From the NCBI GenBank assembly GCA_963920635.1, contig OY987298.1, positions 119,960,035-120,024,034 of the forward strand: DNA of 64,000 nucleotides, in the 5' to 3' direction. Of the stretch, positions 10,876 to 21,840 are shown in pieces. Made by a program: the position numbers and the translations under genes. The notes beneath the pieces are model-generated. The model saw only the letters and a program-made list of their open reading frames with translations. It ran no database searches and was not told the DNA's origin. Positions within the stretch are counted from its first letter, which is position 1; every line of letters starts with the position of its first letter. The DNA comes from Pseudeuparius sepicola. Taxonomy: Eukaryota > Arthropoda > Insecta > Coleoptera > Anthribidae.

Positions 10876-11548
10876 AGAATTCTACAAATTTAGAATTATA
10901 AAAATTATTAAGAAATAATACAGATTTGATAAAAATGTTAAAATGATAATAAAGTAATGTACCTCAAACCAAGTGCCAGTTTATTTTTAAAATTGTTTCC
11001 ATAAAATTAAAAATAAAATAGCTGAATCCGATAAGTGTTCCATAATTAATTTCTGTTATTTGCGATATTTATCAATAATCTTAGAAAACACATTTTTAGG
11101 CAAAAAAGGCTGAGATGGAAACGAAATAATTTATTTACTAAACAACCGTGGCAGATACAAAAAAATGTCAAGATACACTTTTTGTAGAGAATTGAAAGAA
11201 CTTTACGAAAAAAAAATTTACGTTGATGTGAGACAGGTCCGTACTAATTACTTTTTAAATTTAGTGATAGTGAAAACCCATAACGCCACCACTGGTTATT
11301 TCAGGACCTTCATATTATCACTAAATATCGTAGTCAAAAAGGTGGTACTACACATCAAATTTGGTTTAAATATCTCCACTGGTTCGGACAGTGTAAAAAA
11401 TACTTCATATTTTTTCCAACACTTCAACGCCCTGTATCTCGGAAACTAAGCTTTCCCCGATATATGTTGATATAAAATTTTCATTTTAGATTATCTTTTT
11501 CTATCTAATGTTGAAGTCCTACCACATAAAAGTGAACCACCCTGTATA

Positions 11549-12727
11549 ATGGTCTTGGAAACTACTTTATAAAACCTGTAGCGCTGGGTTTTTTAGAGGT
11601 AACTCTAAACACCTTTTTGTTTCTTCCGCGAAATTAAGAGACTGCTGTATAACTTCTAAGAGCTATATTTTTATAATGGTCTTCTCCAAATCAATTAAAA
11701 ACCTCAAGTAATATCAATCCCCTTATGCAAGCTTATGAATACATTCTAATTATACTCTTGTTATACATGATACTTTAAATAATTTATTCTGTAGTCTTAG
11801 TCTCTTATAATAAGACCATAAAATAACAGAACTTCAAAAACTTATACGGTAAAACAAAATAACAATAAGTAATTAAAAATACGTTGAAAAATGGCCATTT
11901 ATTTTATTCATTGTCACTTATATTTCCTTCCCTATTTCGCATTTATTACTGGTATTTTTGTCTGAATTTCCATTTCTTTCTGCAATTTGCCCATGCGCTC
12001 GGTACAACTGATAAACTAGAAGTAGTTTTTCCAGGTTCTTGTGGTTGTACTGTACAATTGTAATTGCAATTTTGCTCCTAAAACACACACAATACCTATT
12101 CACAATTATCAATAATGTTTCTGATGCAGGTAGCGTAAAACTAAATTAGAGGTTATGTCATATATTCGTTTTTACAGAATATGCGCCTGCGCGTGCTACT
12201 CTGGGTGGTATAAGTGTTACTTGTAATATCAATAGTTGCAAAATTTACTTTTAATTTTATTAAAGTATCGCTCGAACTCTTAGTTTTATAGGTGTCACTA
12301 AAATTGGTGATTAGAGTGACCTAAGGTTATTACTATGCAACTTTCAGCAACCACATTTTTATAACAGTTGTGGAGTATAAGTACATTATAAAACCTATGG
12401 TGCAATCTATTAGCAAAGGTGAATGGCTGCCATTTTAAGCTTTTTACTGATATAGGTTAGGTTCAAATTCATCAAAGAAAATTAACTAAAAGGATATTTT
12501 ATGATATATTTCGTTACTTTTCTCGACATAAACTTATGAATTAATCGTTATGTATCATATTTTTATAGCTGTTTAATTAAAATAAATAAAAATCGAAAAT
12601 TACTAATGCAGAAAAAGTTGAGTAAGAGTACCTCTGAATCCAAAAAACTTACGTGTAGGGTATTAAATGTTTCCTGCTACCGAAAATTTCACATTTTACT
12701 TTGAATTAAACTATAAATAAATAAGCC
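11549..12727. other. AT-rich spacer, no gene recognised
   Basis: This contains scattered TTTTATAAC/GGTTTTATA words similar to 8800-9000, suggesting that the mariner element at 9009-11544 inserted into a longer low-complexity or repeat region. No frame of gene-like quality was seen. Confidence 0.4.
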
Positions 12728-13460
12728 ACAGCCGGCTATAGAAAAGCATTGAAGTTGGGAAAGCTGGCAACATGGCTTGCGGGTCTGCGCGGCGTGGCCT
12801 GTCACTCCCTGTCAGTTGATTTTACAAGAAATTTACCAGAATTATAATTTGTGTAGTGCGGGTAGTACTATCGTGGCCAGATTGCTACGACGAGGCAGTG
12901 TGCCTCTGGGTGGAAACAGACAGACCGAAGTGCTGGCGACAGCTTTTTTTATAAATTTGTATTGTTTGTGAAAAAAATGAAACATTTCTCTAAAAGTTCG
13001 GTGTGAAGAATCGTTCCTTTATAATTTCAAGCCTCAAGATGCCTAGAACGGTCGAGGAAAGCTAGAACTTATAGTTACCTAACACCTGCGGCTGTAAGTC
13101 AAATCGTAATAATAACTTGAAGTAGCTAGGTTTTCTTTGCTTGACGGCAAGCGGTCAACTTGTATTCGTTTTGGGCTTTCCAAAGGACGAAAATATAAGA
13201 ATAAAATTATTAAGGGCCTATTGCATAGAAAAACTAAAGTACCCTTTAAAATTAAAGGAGTATTCTAACAATCCAACCATTGTTTAGTATTGTTGCAAAA
13301 GTTTCTTTACCTAAAGTTAAAGTCAAAAGATAATTTAGTTGAATGTATTATGAAATTGACCCTAAGTGCCATATCAATCAGAAGAGATTACTCTCCTTCA
13401 CAACATGCTGTTCTCTGTTCGCTTGTTTGTATTTTTATGAAAATTTAACCATAAGGGAAG
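12728..13460 (+). repeat. Dispersed repeat, copy A (inverted partner at 51686-52382)
   Basis: About 730 bp align as an inverted copy to 51686-52382. Shared landmarks include GCTTGACGGCAAGCGG near 13139 and CTGTCTGTTTCCACCCAG in the partner, facing the opposite way. Both copies have scattered substitutions and indels and neither holds a long frame. Family unknown. Confidence 0.85.
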
Positions 13461-13842
13461 ATACAGTGTGACCCATTTGTTTTAGGGTCAGTCTGTAAAA
13501 AGTGTATCAATCGTGCGATTTGGCTGATTTTTTTTTAAATTGTAGAGCTCGATGAACTGCACATTTTGAACAAAAATTGCCTGGTTCGCATAAAATCCAA
13601 AGCCTACTATGACCGTTTTTATGAGCAAAATTTTAAGAAACCATATTAGCGTTTTTTTTTTAAAAATCTGTGTGCGCCAATGGATTGAGCACCCCTCGAA
13701 ATGGGTATGTACAAAATTTCATCAAAATATTTCAAGTAATAACGATTTTGTAGAAAAATTAAAAATGCAGCCAAGGTACGTCTTTATTTTCAAAAATTCA
13801 AAGTTGGCCATGGAAAATAATTTTACAAATAAATTTTTTCTA
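13461..13842. other. Non-coding flank of a mariner-like element
   Basis: AT-rich sequence starting near TACAGTGTGACCC, which may be a decayed element terminus. Its style matches the non-coding arms of the other LIR elements, but I could not pair it with the right end at ~18062, so its limits are uncertain. Confidence 0.35.
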
Positions 13843-14488
13843 TATAAGATTAGGCCTGTTCAAGCTCTTAGCCGTGTTCAAATTGAAAATAGGCTGAATT
13901 TCGCAGTTTATATGACAAATAGGTTGAGCGCGGATCCAATTTTTTTCGATAACATTTTATGGACGGATGAATCAACTTTTTCAACAGCTGAGATGTTTAA
14001 TAGACATAATACTAGGTATTGGTCACTGGGAAATCCACAAGAAAAAAGGGAAATAAAGTTGCCGGGTAAATATCAAGTCAAAGTTTTCTTTAAATTTCTT
14101 CAACTTAAGATGTTTCATAATAGTCTATTTTTGTAGGTAAAAAATCTGTGCACGTGTGGTGCGGCATTTTAAAAAATCGTGTTATTGGTCCAATTTTTTT
14201 CGATGACGCTTTAAACGGAGAATTTTATTATTCACTTCTTATAAACGAAATCGAAGACCTTTTAGACGAACTTCCCCTTAATGAACGGCGACAAATTATA
14301 TGGCAGCAAGATGGTGCGCCACCACACTATCGAGCCTGTGTGAGAAACTTTTTAAATGAGAGATACCCTGAGTGGATCGGCAGAGGAGGGACTATAGCAT
14401 GGCCTGCTAATAGCCCCGATCTAACTCCCTTAGATACGTTCCTTTGGGGTATTTTAAAGGCGGAATGCTATAAGTCAAGACATAATAT

Positions 14489-14672
14489 TGTTGGATGTCC
14501 AGCGCTAGACTAAACAATGGGCTGCCGGGACCAGCCGCCGGATGACGTCTGTCTCGACCGGGGATCAGCATTCAAGATCTGACACTCGACTCTCGAGCCT
14601 GGCGCGTGTAATTTGTTCTGTTAGATAAACAATAAAAAAGTAGAAATTGCGCGTTCCGTTATATTTCTAACA
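14489..14672 (+). repeat. 5' LTR of the Gypsy element
   Basis: 184 bp, TG...CA ends, with an AATAAA polyadenylation-type signal near 14628. It differs from the 3' LTR mainly at GGCGCG against AGAGCG near 14601. Confidence 0.95.
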
Positions 14673-14739
14673 GCAGCGGCGGGATCGTTTTCGCGCTTCC
14701 CATTTTACCTGCGCGCGTGGTACCAAAGCGGCCTTCATC

Positions 14740-16230
14740 ATGGAAGAATTTATGGCGGAAATGGTGAAGTACATTAAGCAATGTGGTGCTGGTGCTGTGC
14801 CCAATCAGATTGATTTGCCCTTCTTTGATCCGGACATCCACGACGCCCAAAATTGGATAAAGCAAGTGGAGGAGATCAAAGCAGAATTCATGTGGTCTGA
14901 CCTGCAATTATTGGTAAGAGTTGGCCGATTCATAACGAAAGATGCAAAAATTTGGTTTAATTGTTGGATTCCAACTGTACGTAATTGGACTAATTTCAAA
15001 ACTGATTTTTTGGAGGCATTCCCTCCGAAGAAAATTTTAGGACGTTTGCTGTATGAAGCGTGTATGTGCAATAGTAATTCCTTTAACACCTATACGACTT
15101 ATGCTCACAAAAAGTTGTCATTTTTAAAAAATTGGCGTGCTAACTGGAGCACAGCTGACTTAATCGAATTAATTGTTTATGGAATTAAAGAACCTAAAAT
15201 CCAGGAATCGGTTACAATGCGAAATTTTGATTCTATTGCGGATTTGTTCTCATATTTAGGCACTTTAAGCAAACAAACTTCGGGTTATGATGTAATGGTA
15301 AAATCAGACACAGAAGCACCCGGTATAAAGCGGCCTCGATTAGAACGGTCTGCTGTGATGAATAGGTCGACTTGTTTTCGTTGTGGCCGCGCGGGTCACG
15401 TCCAGCGAAATTGTACGTTAAGCAGTTCCTCGAAACAGCTTCCATCACAAATTGTAAATAAGAATAATACAGCAACACAATCCAATAATCGATTGAATAT
15501 TATTAATACGCCCGAGGCTTCAAACAAATGCACGTCCTGTTTCAAAACAGGACATACGGAAAGCAAATGTTTCCTTAAAAATTCCATAGAACACCGTCGC
15601 GATGCCGTGCGCTTCACACGTCTGCCGTCTGTCAAAATTATAGTGCCGACAGAAGTTAAAATAAACAAACAAAGTTATATGGGTTTGATTGATACTGGAG
15701 CGAATATTTCTTTGATGACGGATAAATACATCGAACGCTTTCGTGCTGATCTGATTAGATGCGAATGCTTTATTGCTGGTATTACGCCAGGCGAAATTTT
15801 AGCTAAGCATAAATTTAGTGCAGCTGTTGAGATCACGGGCCAACAAACCAGCTTAACATTTTTGGTAGTTCCGGCTATACATTTAGATTACGATGTTATT
15901 ATTGGCTCTAATTTATTTACTAACACTAATCTAGCTGCGGTGACCGACTGTGATGGCACTCGCGTTATCAGTAAACAGCTTCACAGAGTTTTGCGTATAT
16001 TTCATGACGAACAGTGTCATGTAGGTACCGGTAAAACCTTGAAGTCAATTGCAGCGCACTTTTGGTTATTGCCTCGTCTGTGCTGTCAAGAAAACACGAA
16101 CTGGTCCCTTGCAAGGATCCATACTACTACCCGAAAAGATCCCTATCCCGATGCATACGGTCCATGTAGATTGCCTTGGACCATTGCCTGTTTCATCTCA
16201 AAAATACAAACATCTCTTGGTATTAATTGA
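14740..16230 (+). CDS. Gag-protease polyprotein of the RT-less Gypsy element
   Basis: A 496-codon frame. Residues 1-~190 are a Gag capsid-like region. CFRCGRAGHVQRNC (from ~212) and CTSCFKTGHTESKC (from ~264) are CCHC-type zinc knuckles for RNA binding. GLIDTGANISLM (~315) is the aspartic protease active site, followed by a DYDVIIGSNL flap/C-terminal protease motif near residue 388. After about residue 410 the sequence jumps directly to an integrase-type zinc-binding stretch (HRVLRIFHDEQCHVGTGK), where RT and RNase H should lie. Codons beyond ~440 run out of frame relative to the integrase. Start chosen as the first ATG after the 5' LTR. It could still make Gag particles, but it cannot copy itself. 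Confidence 0.9.
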   Translation: MEEFMAEMVKYIKQCGAGAVPNQIDLPFFDPDIHDAQNWIKQVEEIKAEFMWSDLQLLVRVGRFITKDAKIWFNCWIPTVRNWTNFKTDFLEAFPPKKILGRLLYEACMCNSNSFNTYTTYAHKKLSFLKNWRANWSTADLIELIVYGIKEPKIQESVTMRNFDSIADLFSYLGTLSKQTSGYDVMVKSDTEAPGIKRPRLERSAVMNRSTCFRCGRAGHVQRNCTLSSSSKQLPSQIVNKNNTATQSNNRLNIINTPEASNKCTSCFKTGHTESKCFLKNSIEHRRDAVRFTRLPSVKIIVPTEVKINKQSYMGLIDTGANISLMTDKYIERFRADLIRCECFIAGITPGEILAKHKFSAAVEITGQQTSLTFLVVPAIHLDYDVIIGSNLFTNTNLAAVTDCDGTRVISKQLHRVLRIFHDEQCHVGTGKTLKSIAAHFWLLPRLCCQENTNWSLARIHTTTRKDPYPDAYGPCRLPWTIACFISKIQTSLGIN

Positions 16231-17026
16231 CTCTTTCACTAAGTATTGTAACCTGATTCCCTTAAAAACTGTCAAAGCTGATGAGACACAAAAAGCACCT
16301 CAAACTTTTATTTCACGTTTCGGTACGCCAAAGTTATTTGTAATGGACAGAGGTACAAATTTTCACAATTTGTCTCTTTGTAAGTTTTTTGATGAATGGA
16401 ACATTCAATATCATTATGTGACGCCCGACATTCATAGAGCAAACGGGCAAGTCGAGCGCTACATGCGTACAATTATTACACGATTAAAACAAGAATGGCC
16501 AAACGTACTTTGGAAAATCCAGCTGGTTTTAAATACCACAGTACAAAAGACAACTAATATTAGTCCTTTACATGCCCTCATTGGAATCGAGTCGGCAACT
16601 CCACTAATACAGGCGGTTTTAAATGACCTGTCACATGATATAACACCAATACGAAATTTGTCACTCGATAAACAACGAGTGAAGGAACGACTTGCTCCGA
16701 GCGAATCTTTGAGGGAGAAATTAAATAGAAACAGACGAAACACCATTCAATATTCAGTTGGGGATTTTGTATTGGTACATAGGGCAAGCAAGTTGCATGT
16801 TAGCAAGTCGAATTTTGAATTTGTGGGCCCCTACGAAATTATGAACATTACCAAAGCAGGTCGCTATGAATTGAAACGAGTCGGTACAAGTAAACATAAA
16901 ATTATAAAAGCTGCTAAGGAGCAACTAAGGTTGTGGCCAACGAGCTGGTCGTTGGCAACTGAAATGTCCGACTTGTTGGATTTTTTGGAGAGTGAAACTA
17001 CAGCAACTACGAATGCTGGCAAGTAA
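16049..17026 (+). pseudogene. Integrase domain of the Gypsy element, in a shifted frame
   Basis: A 325-codon frame overlapping the end of the gag-protease frame. The RNase H-like integrase core shows D40 (HVDCLGPLP), D100 (FVMDRGTNF) and E136 (ANGQVERYMR), with 35 residues between the last two (DDX35E), all present. The N-terminal HHCC zinc domain is split: its first half is read in the upstream frame, then YCLVCAVKKTRTG continues here, so a 1-base shift separates them. Integrase tail residues ~230-300 resemble the Gypsy C-terminal SH3-like region (VGDFVLVHR, FVGPYEI). The frame stops at 17024-17026 just before a 34-bp repeat array. Confidence 0.88.
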
Positions 17027-17501
17027 TATACTTTGATTTGCTGCAAGGTTGAAATATACCTTGGCTCTGATTTGTTGTAAGGTTGAAATATACCTTAGTT
17101 TTGATTTGCTGCGAGGTTGAAATATACCTTGGCTCTGATTTGTTGTAAGGTTGAAATATACCTTAGTTTTGATTTGCTGCAAGGTTGAAATATACCTTGG
17201 CTCTGATTTGTTGTAAGGTTGAAATATACCTCAGTTTTGATTTGCTGCGAGGTTGAAATATACCTTGGCTCTGATTTGTTGTAAGGTTGAAATATACCTT
17301 AGTTTTGATTTGCTGCAAGGTTGAAATATATCTTGGCTCTGATTTGTTGTAAGGTTGAAATATACCTTAGTTTTGATTTGCTGCAAGGTTGAAATATACC
17401 TTGGCTCTGGTTTGTCGTAAGGTTGAAATATACCTTAGCTTTGATTTGTTGCAAGGTTGAAATATACCTTGGCATTGTGTTATTCTTTTAATATGTTACA
17501 G
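17019..17501 (+). other. Possible GC-AG intron containing the 34-bp repeat array
   Basis: GCAAGTAA at 17019 matches a GC-type 5' splice site, and a pyrimidine-rich stretch ending TGTTACAG at 17501 matches a 3' site. Removing this interval keeps the integrase frame open into an acidic tail that ends at a TAG inside the 3' LTR. Inferred from sequence only; an alternative is simple repeat expansion at the frame's end. Confidence 0.4.
17030..17470 (+). repeat. 34-bp tandem repeat with alternating monomers (68-bp higher-order period)
   Basis: About 13 copies of a 34-bp unit centred on AGGTTGAAATATACCTT. Two variants alternate, TTGCTGCAAGG...GGCTCTGAT and TTGTTGTAAGG...AGTTTTGAT, giving a 68-bp dimer. 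It lies between the integrase and the 3' LTR. Confidence 0.95.
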
Positions 17502-17561
17502 AGTCTTCGTGTGCTTCCGTGGAGGATGATTCCGAGAACGGAACACCTGTCAGTCTGGCCG

Positions 17562-17745
17562 TGTTGGATGTCCAGCGCTAGACTAAACAATGGGCTGCCG
17601 GGACCAGCCGCCGGATGACGTCTGTCTCGACCGGGGATCAGCATTCAAGATCTGACACTCGACTCTCGAGCCTAGAGCGTGTAATTTGTTCTGTTAGATA
17701 AACAATAAAAAAGTAGAAATTGCGCGTTCCGTTATATTTCTAACA
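17562..17745 (+). repeat. 3' LTR of the Gypsy element
   Basis: 184 bp, nearly identical to 14489-14672. I see no convincing polypurine tract immediately upstream. Confidence 0.95.
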
Positions 17746-18065
17746 ATATAGAAGAAATAAAAACTAACATTAGGGAATCAATTACATGTTTAAATACAGT
17801 TAATCCACACATAATCGAAAACTCATTAAAAAATTTAAAAAAGAAATATGTGGCGTACTTTCCATGGCAGCTGCGATGCGGTTTTTCGTAAAATTCGAAA
17901 TTTAAAGTGGCGCAGCTTATAAACGGTTGGAGCAAACATATGACATATATATACATTTATGAAATATCGTTGTAATCGGGATGAAACGTAGATTTCGAAA
18001 AACCAATAAAATAGTGTTCTATTTAAAAAAAATGCCAGTTTGGTTTGCCCCGCTTTTATAGGACG

Positions 18066-18198
18066 CCCTGTATATTTCTAACTATGCTCATCAAAAAATT
18101 CATTTGATTCCTTACAACTTTTGTATTTAACATTTTTTTTTCTAACTCCAAAAATAAAAAGGTTAAGGGGGGTGTCCATTTTCGAGTGATGACCCTGT
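18066..18198. repeat. Solo mariner-MITE right end
   Basis: CTAACTCCAAAAATAAAAAG then GTTAAGGGGGGTGTCC and an outer GACCCTGTAC. The same subterminal pattern occurs at 42139-42199 (in a complete MITE) and 42890-42976. No matching left end was found nearby. Confidence 0.6.
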
Positions 18199-19620
18199 AC
18201 ACGTGGGCGTCTTCGTATAGTGGCGTATTCCAAATATCAGGTAGTGGTAGTGGCCGCATATTATGGCAAATTCTGTTTTATCGCAGTGCGAAATCCGGGA
18301 TGTCGTATAGATATCCTGGCTGAGCCCCGATATTAGACGACAGAGTAAAACGCGAGCTTTCTTTACGATCGGCAAGGCCCCAGACATCCTTTTTCATTCT
18401 TCATTTATTTTTCCAGACGCTGGGCTAAAAGCTGAAACAATTGAAACCATTCTTTAATCAGAAGAAATTGTACCCAAATGAATGGCAAAGTTCAGTCCAG
18501 TTACTTCACTTTGGTTTACTTGTTAGTGTTTTGTATTGTACTCAACTGCAAAATTTTTGATTTTGTTTCAGATAGTTTGAGATTAGTTTAACCTTTCAGC
18601 GGGCGCGCTCTTTAATTTCACTTGAGCGAGCGCTTGTCGTAAATTTTACGTCATTCGGGTTTATCCAAGGTAATGATTTTTTCTTCATTTAAATGTTGGG
18701 ATATTGCTATGAGGAATGGTTCTTGCACGTAAATGATTGACAACACCAACCCTTCATTGATGCTGAAAATGTTTTCTTCTCCAAACATAATTATGATCGA
18801 CACACACCGCGTTGTAGAAGGATTCCTTCTTCTCTTCATATTGAGAAATATATACCAAGCAAAAACACATTAAACCAACGATATAAATGCGAAAGAAATG
18901 AGAGAAAATAATATTTGTAATATACTTACACCCAATGGCGCGTGTCATAAAATGTTTGCTAAACTGAAACTTTACAAAATATCTGTTGATAACAAGCATC
19001 TTGGGCACACCCTTCCTCCTGGAGTTTATAAAGAAATTGATCTAGGAATAGGTGGGTGCTCAGCTTTCGCGGCTGAATGATAAGTGTAGGGAAGGCGATT
19101 TTGGGCATTTTTGAAAGGTTAATGGTCGTTGGAAAGTAGCTAAATAAAAATTAGCGTTGAAATTGAAAAAGTGCAGCATCAGATCGTCAGTAGTTCTCAC
19201 AGGAGAAAGGTACGTTTCAAGATAATCAGAACATCAAATTTATATTTGGCAACACTGTGCACTGTGCCAGTTTTAAAGCACATAATCCTGCTAATCTCAT
19301 AAAATATAGATGAGCACTTAAGCGTCGCGTCTTGAAAACTTTTGAAGAAAGATCATTATTTATAGAACTTGATATTTTTGTTCAACGCTTACACTGCATT
19401 CTTCCCAGAATTTAAGTATGACGAGACGTGCCAGATACAGACGGCATCGTTACCAAATGTAAATTCCTTGTGCTGATAATTTTATACCGTGCTTTTTTCC
19501 TCTGGTGCGTTTTTTGATGTACCGCCAATTGGTATCGGTGTGGTGCTCCTATGATACCGAAGTCTGTATATCCGCAATTAAAAATTATGGTCCAGGGGAA
19601 CTACAGAGCCCGATGAGCAA
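18199..19620. other. No recognised gene; unique block 18205-18400 then AT-rich spacer
   Basis: 18205-18400 is GC-balanced and occurs once. Short frames at 18651-18839 (minus, 62 codons) and 18898-19080 (plus, 60 codons) face each other; I do not recognise either and their bounds overlap other frames. A short arginine-rich reading (MTRRARYRRHRYQ) near 19418 is also unassigned. Confidence 0.35.
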
Positions 19621-21477
19621 TTTTCTAAGATCGTTTTATTCAAATTTGGCGCAAGGTAGGATGTTGTAGCTCTAACCGTTTCGGCTCAAATGGCCTTCAA
19701 AGTCAAATCGAGAATGAAAACTAGAAGTTCGGTTTTTTAGTTGTATCTCCGGATCGGCTGGACAGTAATGGCTGGAGGCTACTCTTTAAAGGCGTGGGTT
19801 TTCGTGAACAGCGCCCCAGGTACCTACCAAGGTTGAGATGATTTAAATCATTTGATTAAAATCGTTATTATATTATTATTAAAGTTATTTTTTTAATAAA
19901 ATCAGTATTAATATCATGATACTTAAAAATAAATCTATTCGTAGAAAGAAAACCTTAAAACCCTTTTGGATACAAAAACAAAACTGACAACTTTTTTTAA
20001 TAATATATTATTATAACACATGAAAAGAAATTTAGCAGCTTTTCACAAAAATGAAACTTTCAAAAAAATATTCTAAAAAAACAGAGAACCTAATCTGAAA
20101 ATAAAAACTGAATATTGTTTAACTTTATTGCGGTATATTCCGGGTAAAATGACTTGTGAAGTGTATAAGAATAAGAAGTACTTTACTGATCTGAGTATAT
20201 TATTCATGCTTGAAAATATTTTTTTGATTAACGCAACAAGATATAAACAGTTAAAGAATATGCATGTTAATGAAAACTAGCCAACGTTGATTTAAAAAAT
20301 AAAAAATAAAAAAAATGAGGATCTTAAAAATGTTGCTTTTTGATTTTTTTAAATCATGATTTTTATCAGCCCTGGTACCTACCTTCGTATTCAGATGCAT
20401 ATAGATCGATTTTTGATCATTTTGATTTTGCTAAGGAGTGTGCATAGAAAATTGTCACGATTTTCTACAACTATGTTGCTGCGTCCGAATTAAACGTAAT
20501 TCTACCGTGAAATGGAACTTTTCCTACGTAAATCGACCAGCCAAACCGATCTAGCATGGTCCCGAAAATTCGACACCTCCATTTTGGAGCTTTTGGACAA
20601 TTTTGGACATTAAATACGAAATTCTCGGAAACGACTGGACAAAATCGAATTTAGCCTTTATTTCCGACATCTCCGGGTCGAACTACATCGGAAATACCTA
20701 TTTTCGGGGCAGGTTAATATTTTCGGAAATTCACAAAAGTGCGCTGGCCGGGCATTTACAAATTTTTTAGAGGAATTTGGAGGCCGGATCCGTGTTCTGC
20801 GGGTCAATTTACGTCGGATAGGCTGGTTTTGGAGTCGTCCCGAGCCCGATTAAAAAGTTGCCATTTTAGGTTTTTTAGGCGATTTTCGGAAAAGTGCGCT
20901 GGCCGGGCATTTAGAAGCCTCCAAGATCAATTCCAACCGGATTTTCGGTTTCTACGGGCCAAACTGTGTCGGATAGGCCCGTTTCCGGCCAAATTTATTT
21001 TTTTTGCGAAATGGTCAAATTTCAGTGAACAAAGGGGTTGACCCCCCCGAAAATCTCGGAGGAATATTCGCTACGCTCGCAGTTAATTTTTTGGGTGTCT
21101 GATGTCACCCTTACTTATACATCTAGGATGTTGTAGCTCTAACCGTTTCGGCGCAAATGGCCTTCAAATTCAGATCGAAAGTGAAAACTCCAAGTTCGGT
21201 TTTTTAGTTGTATCTCCGGATCGGCTGCGGACTGGCTGGAGGCTATCTCCCGCCCATCCAGCTACCCCTTAAAGCCGTAGGTTTTCCGGATCAGCGCAAT
21301 AGGTAATTACGTATTTAGATGCCGATAGATCGATTTTTGGTCATTTTGATTTTGCCCAAGGTGGAGATGTTTTAAATCAGTTGTTTAAAATCGTAATTAA
21401 AATCACGATTTTAATCAAGGCGATTTTTTAAATAAAATCATTATTAAAATCAGGATACTTAGAAATATAGGTACCTA

Positions 21478-21722
21478 CTCCTGGACAAAATTAACGCACC
21501 AACATAGGTACAATATTTCAAATCATATTTTAAATTATTTTTGTGTCTACCAAGAATATAAATAGTAGGCTTGGGACATTTACTACTGTTTAACTAATTA
21601 AATAATGCAATTTGTTGCCATTCATATAGTTTCCATTGATTCATCTTTCCATTAATTTTTATTTTAAAAAAATGCAATTTTTGTGGGGTTTATTATGTTG
21701 GTGCGTTAATTTTGTCCAGGAG
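21478..21722. mobile_element. TIR element present in copies 2 and 4 of the array, absent from copy 1
   Basis: Inverted ends CTCCTGGACAAAATTAACGC and its exact complement bound 245 bp, with about 30-bp arms. Copy 1 of the array (around 19918-19940) lacks the element and shows the uninterrupted surrounding sequence. No coding capacity. Confidence 0.85.
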
Positions 21723-21840
21723 TTTATATTTATTCATAGAAAGAAAACCTTAAAATTTAAAATCGTTTTGGATAAAAAACAAAACTGACAAATTTTTATA
21801 TTAATATTTATTATAATAACTAAAAAGGATTTTTTTCTTT

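Larger units (their letters stand above)
9009..11544 (-). mobile_element. Mariner-superfamily element with ~650-bp inverted arms and an intact catalytic transposase
   Basis: The left end CAGGGTGGTTCACTTTTATG and the right end CATAAAAGTGAACCACCCTG are exact complements, with TATA outside both (9005-9008, 11545-11548). The inverted arms run 9009-9657 and 10896-11544 and appear about 98% identical; differences such as GTGGTGGAG against CTCCGCCAC-type changes are rare. A minus-strand transposase lies between them (9636-10661). An inverted fragment of the same gene lies at 10763-10875. The 94-codon frame in each arm is the same arm sequence read twice, not a separate gene. Confidence 0.93.
14489..17745 (+). 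mobile_element. Gypsy (Ty3) LTR retrotransposon lacking reverse transcriptase
   Basis: Two 184-bp LTRs (14489-14672, 17562-17745) begin TGTTGGATGTCC and end TTTCTAACA and differ by only a few bases. ATAT flanks both ends (14485-14488, 17746-17749), a 4-bp target duplication. The inside holds gag with two zinc knuckles, an aspartic protease and an integrase, but no reverse transcriptase or RNase H. At 3.26 kb it is about 2 kb short of a complete Gypsy element. It sits in a mariner transposase, so it is the younger of the two. Confidence 0.95.
13843..17891 (+). pseudogene. Mariner-like transposase split by an LTR retrotransposon
   Basis: The core begins near 13846 (RPVQALSRVQIENRLNFAV) and includes NILWTDESTF with the first catalytic Asp. 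A ~60-bp intron-like insert or decay with frame loss follows around 14078-14147. The frame resumes at 14148 with VWCGI, IIWQQDGAPPHY and SPDLTPLDTFLWG, with 40 residues between the second and third candidate Asp. At 14488 the reading stops at the Gypsy 5' LTR. It resumes in the same frame after the 3' LTR, from 17746 to a TAA at 17889-17891, with a plausible transposase tail. The N-terminal DNA-binding domain is missing. Inactive. Confidence 0.85.

Noticed and set aside
9104..11449. Identical 94-codon frames at 9104-9388 (minus) and 11165-11449 (plus)
   Set aside because: They are the same inverted arm of one transposon read from each side; no domain resemblance.
14653..14690. Gypsy primer-binding site directly after the 5' LTR
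   Set aside because: The sequence after the LTR (GCAGCGGCGGGATCG) does not begin with TGG and I could not match it to a tRNA end.
18651..19080. Facing frames of ~60 codons, one ending LNEEKIITLDKPE and the other containing LGHTLPPGVYKEIDLG
   Set aside because: They are protein-like in flavour and might be remnants of a large DNA element, but they are too short and mutually overlapping, with no motif I can name.
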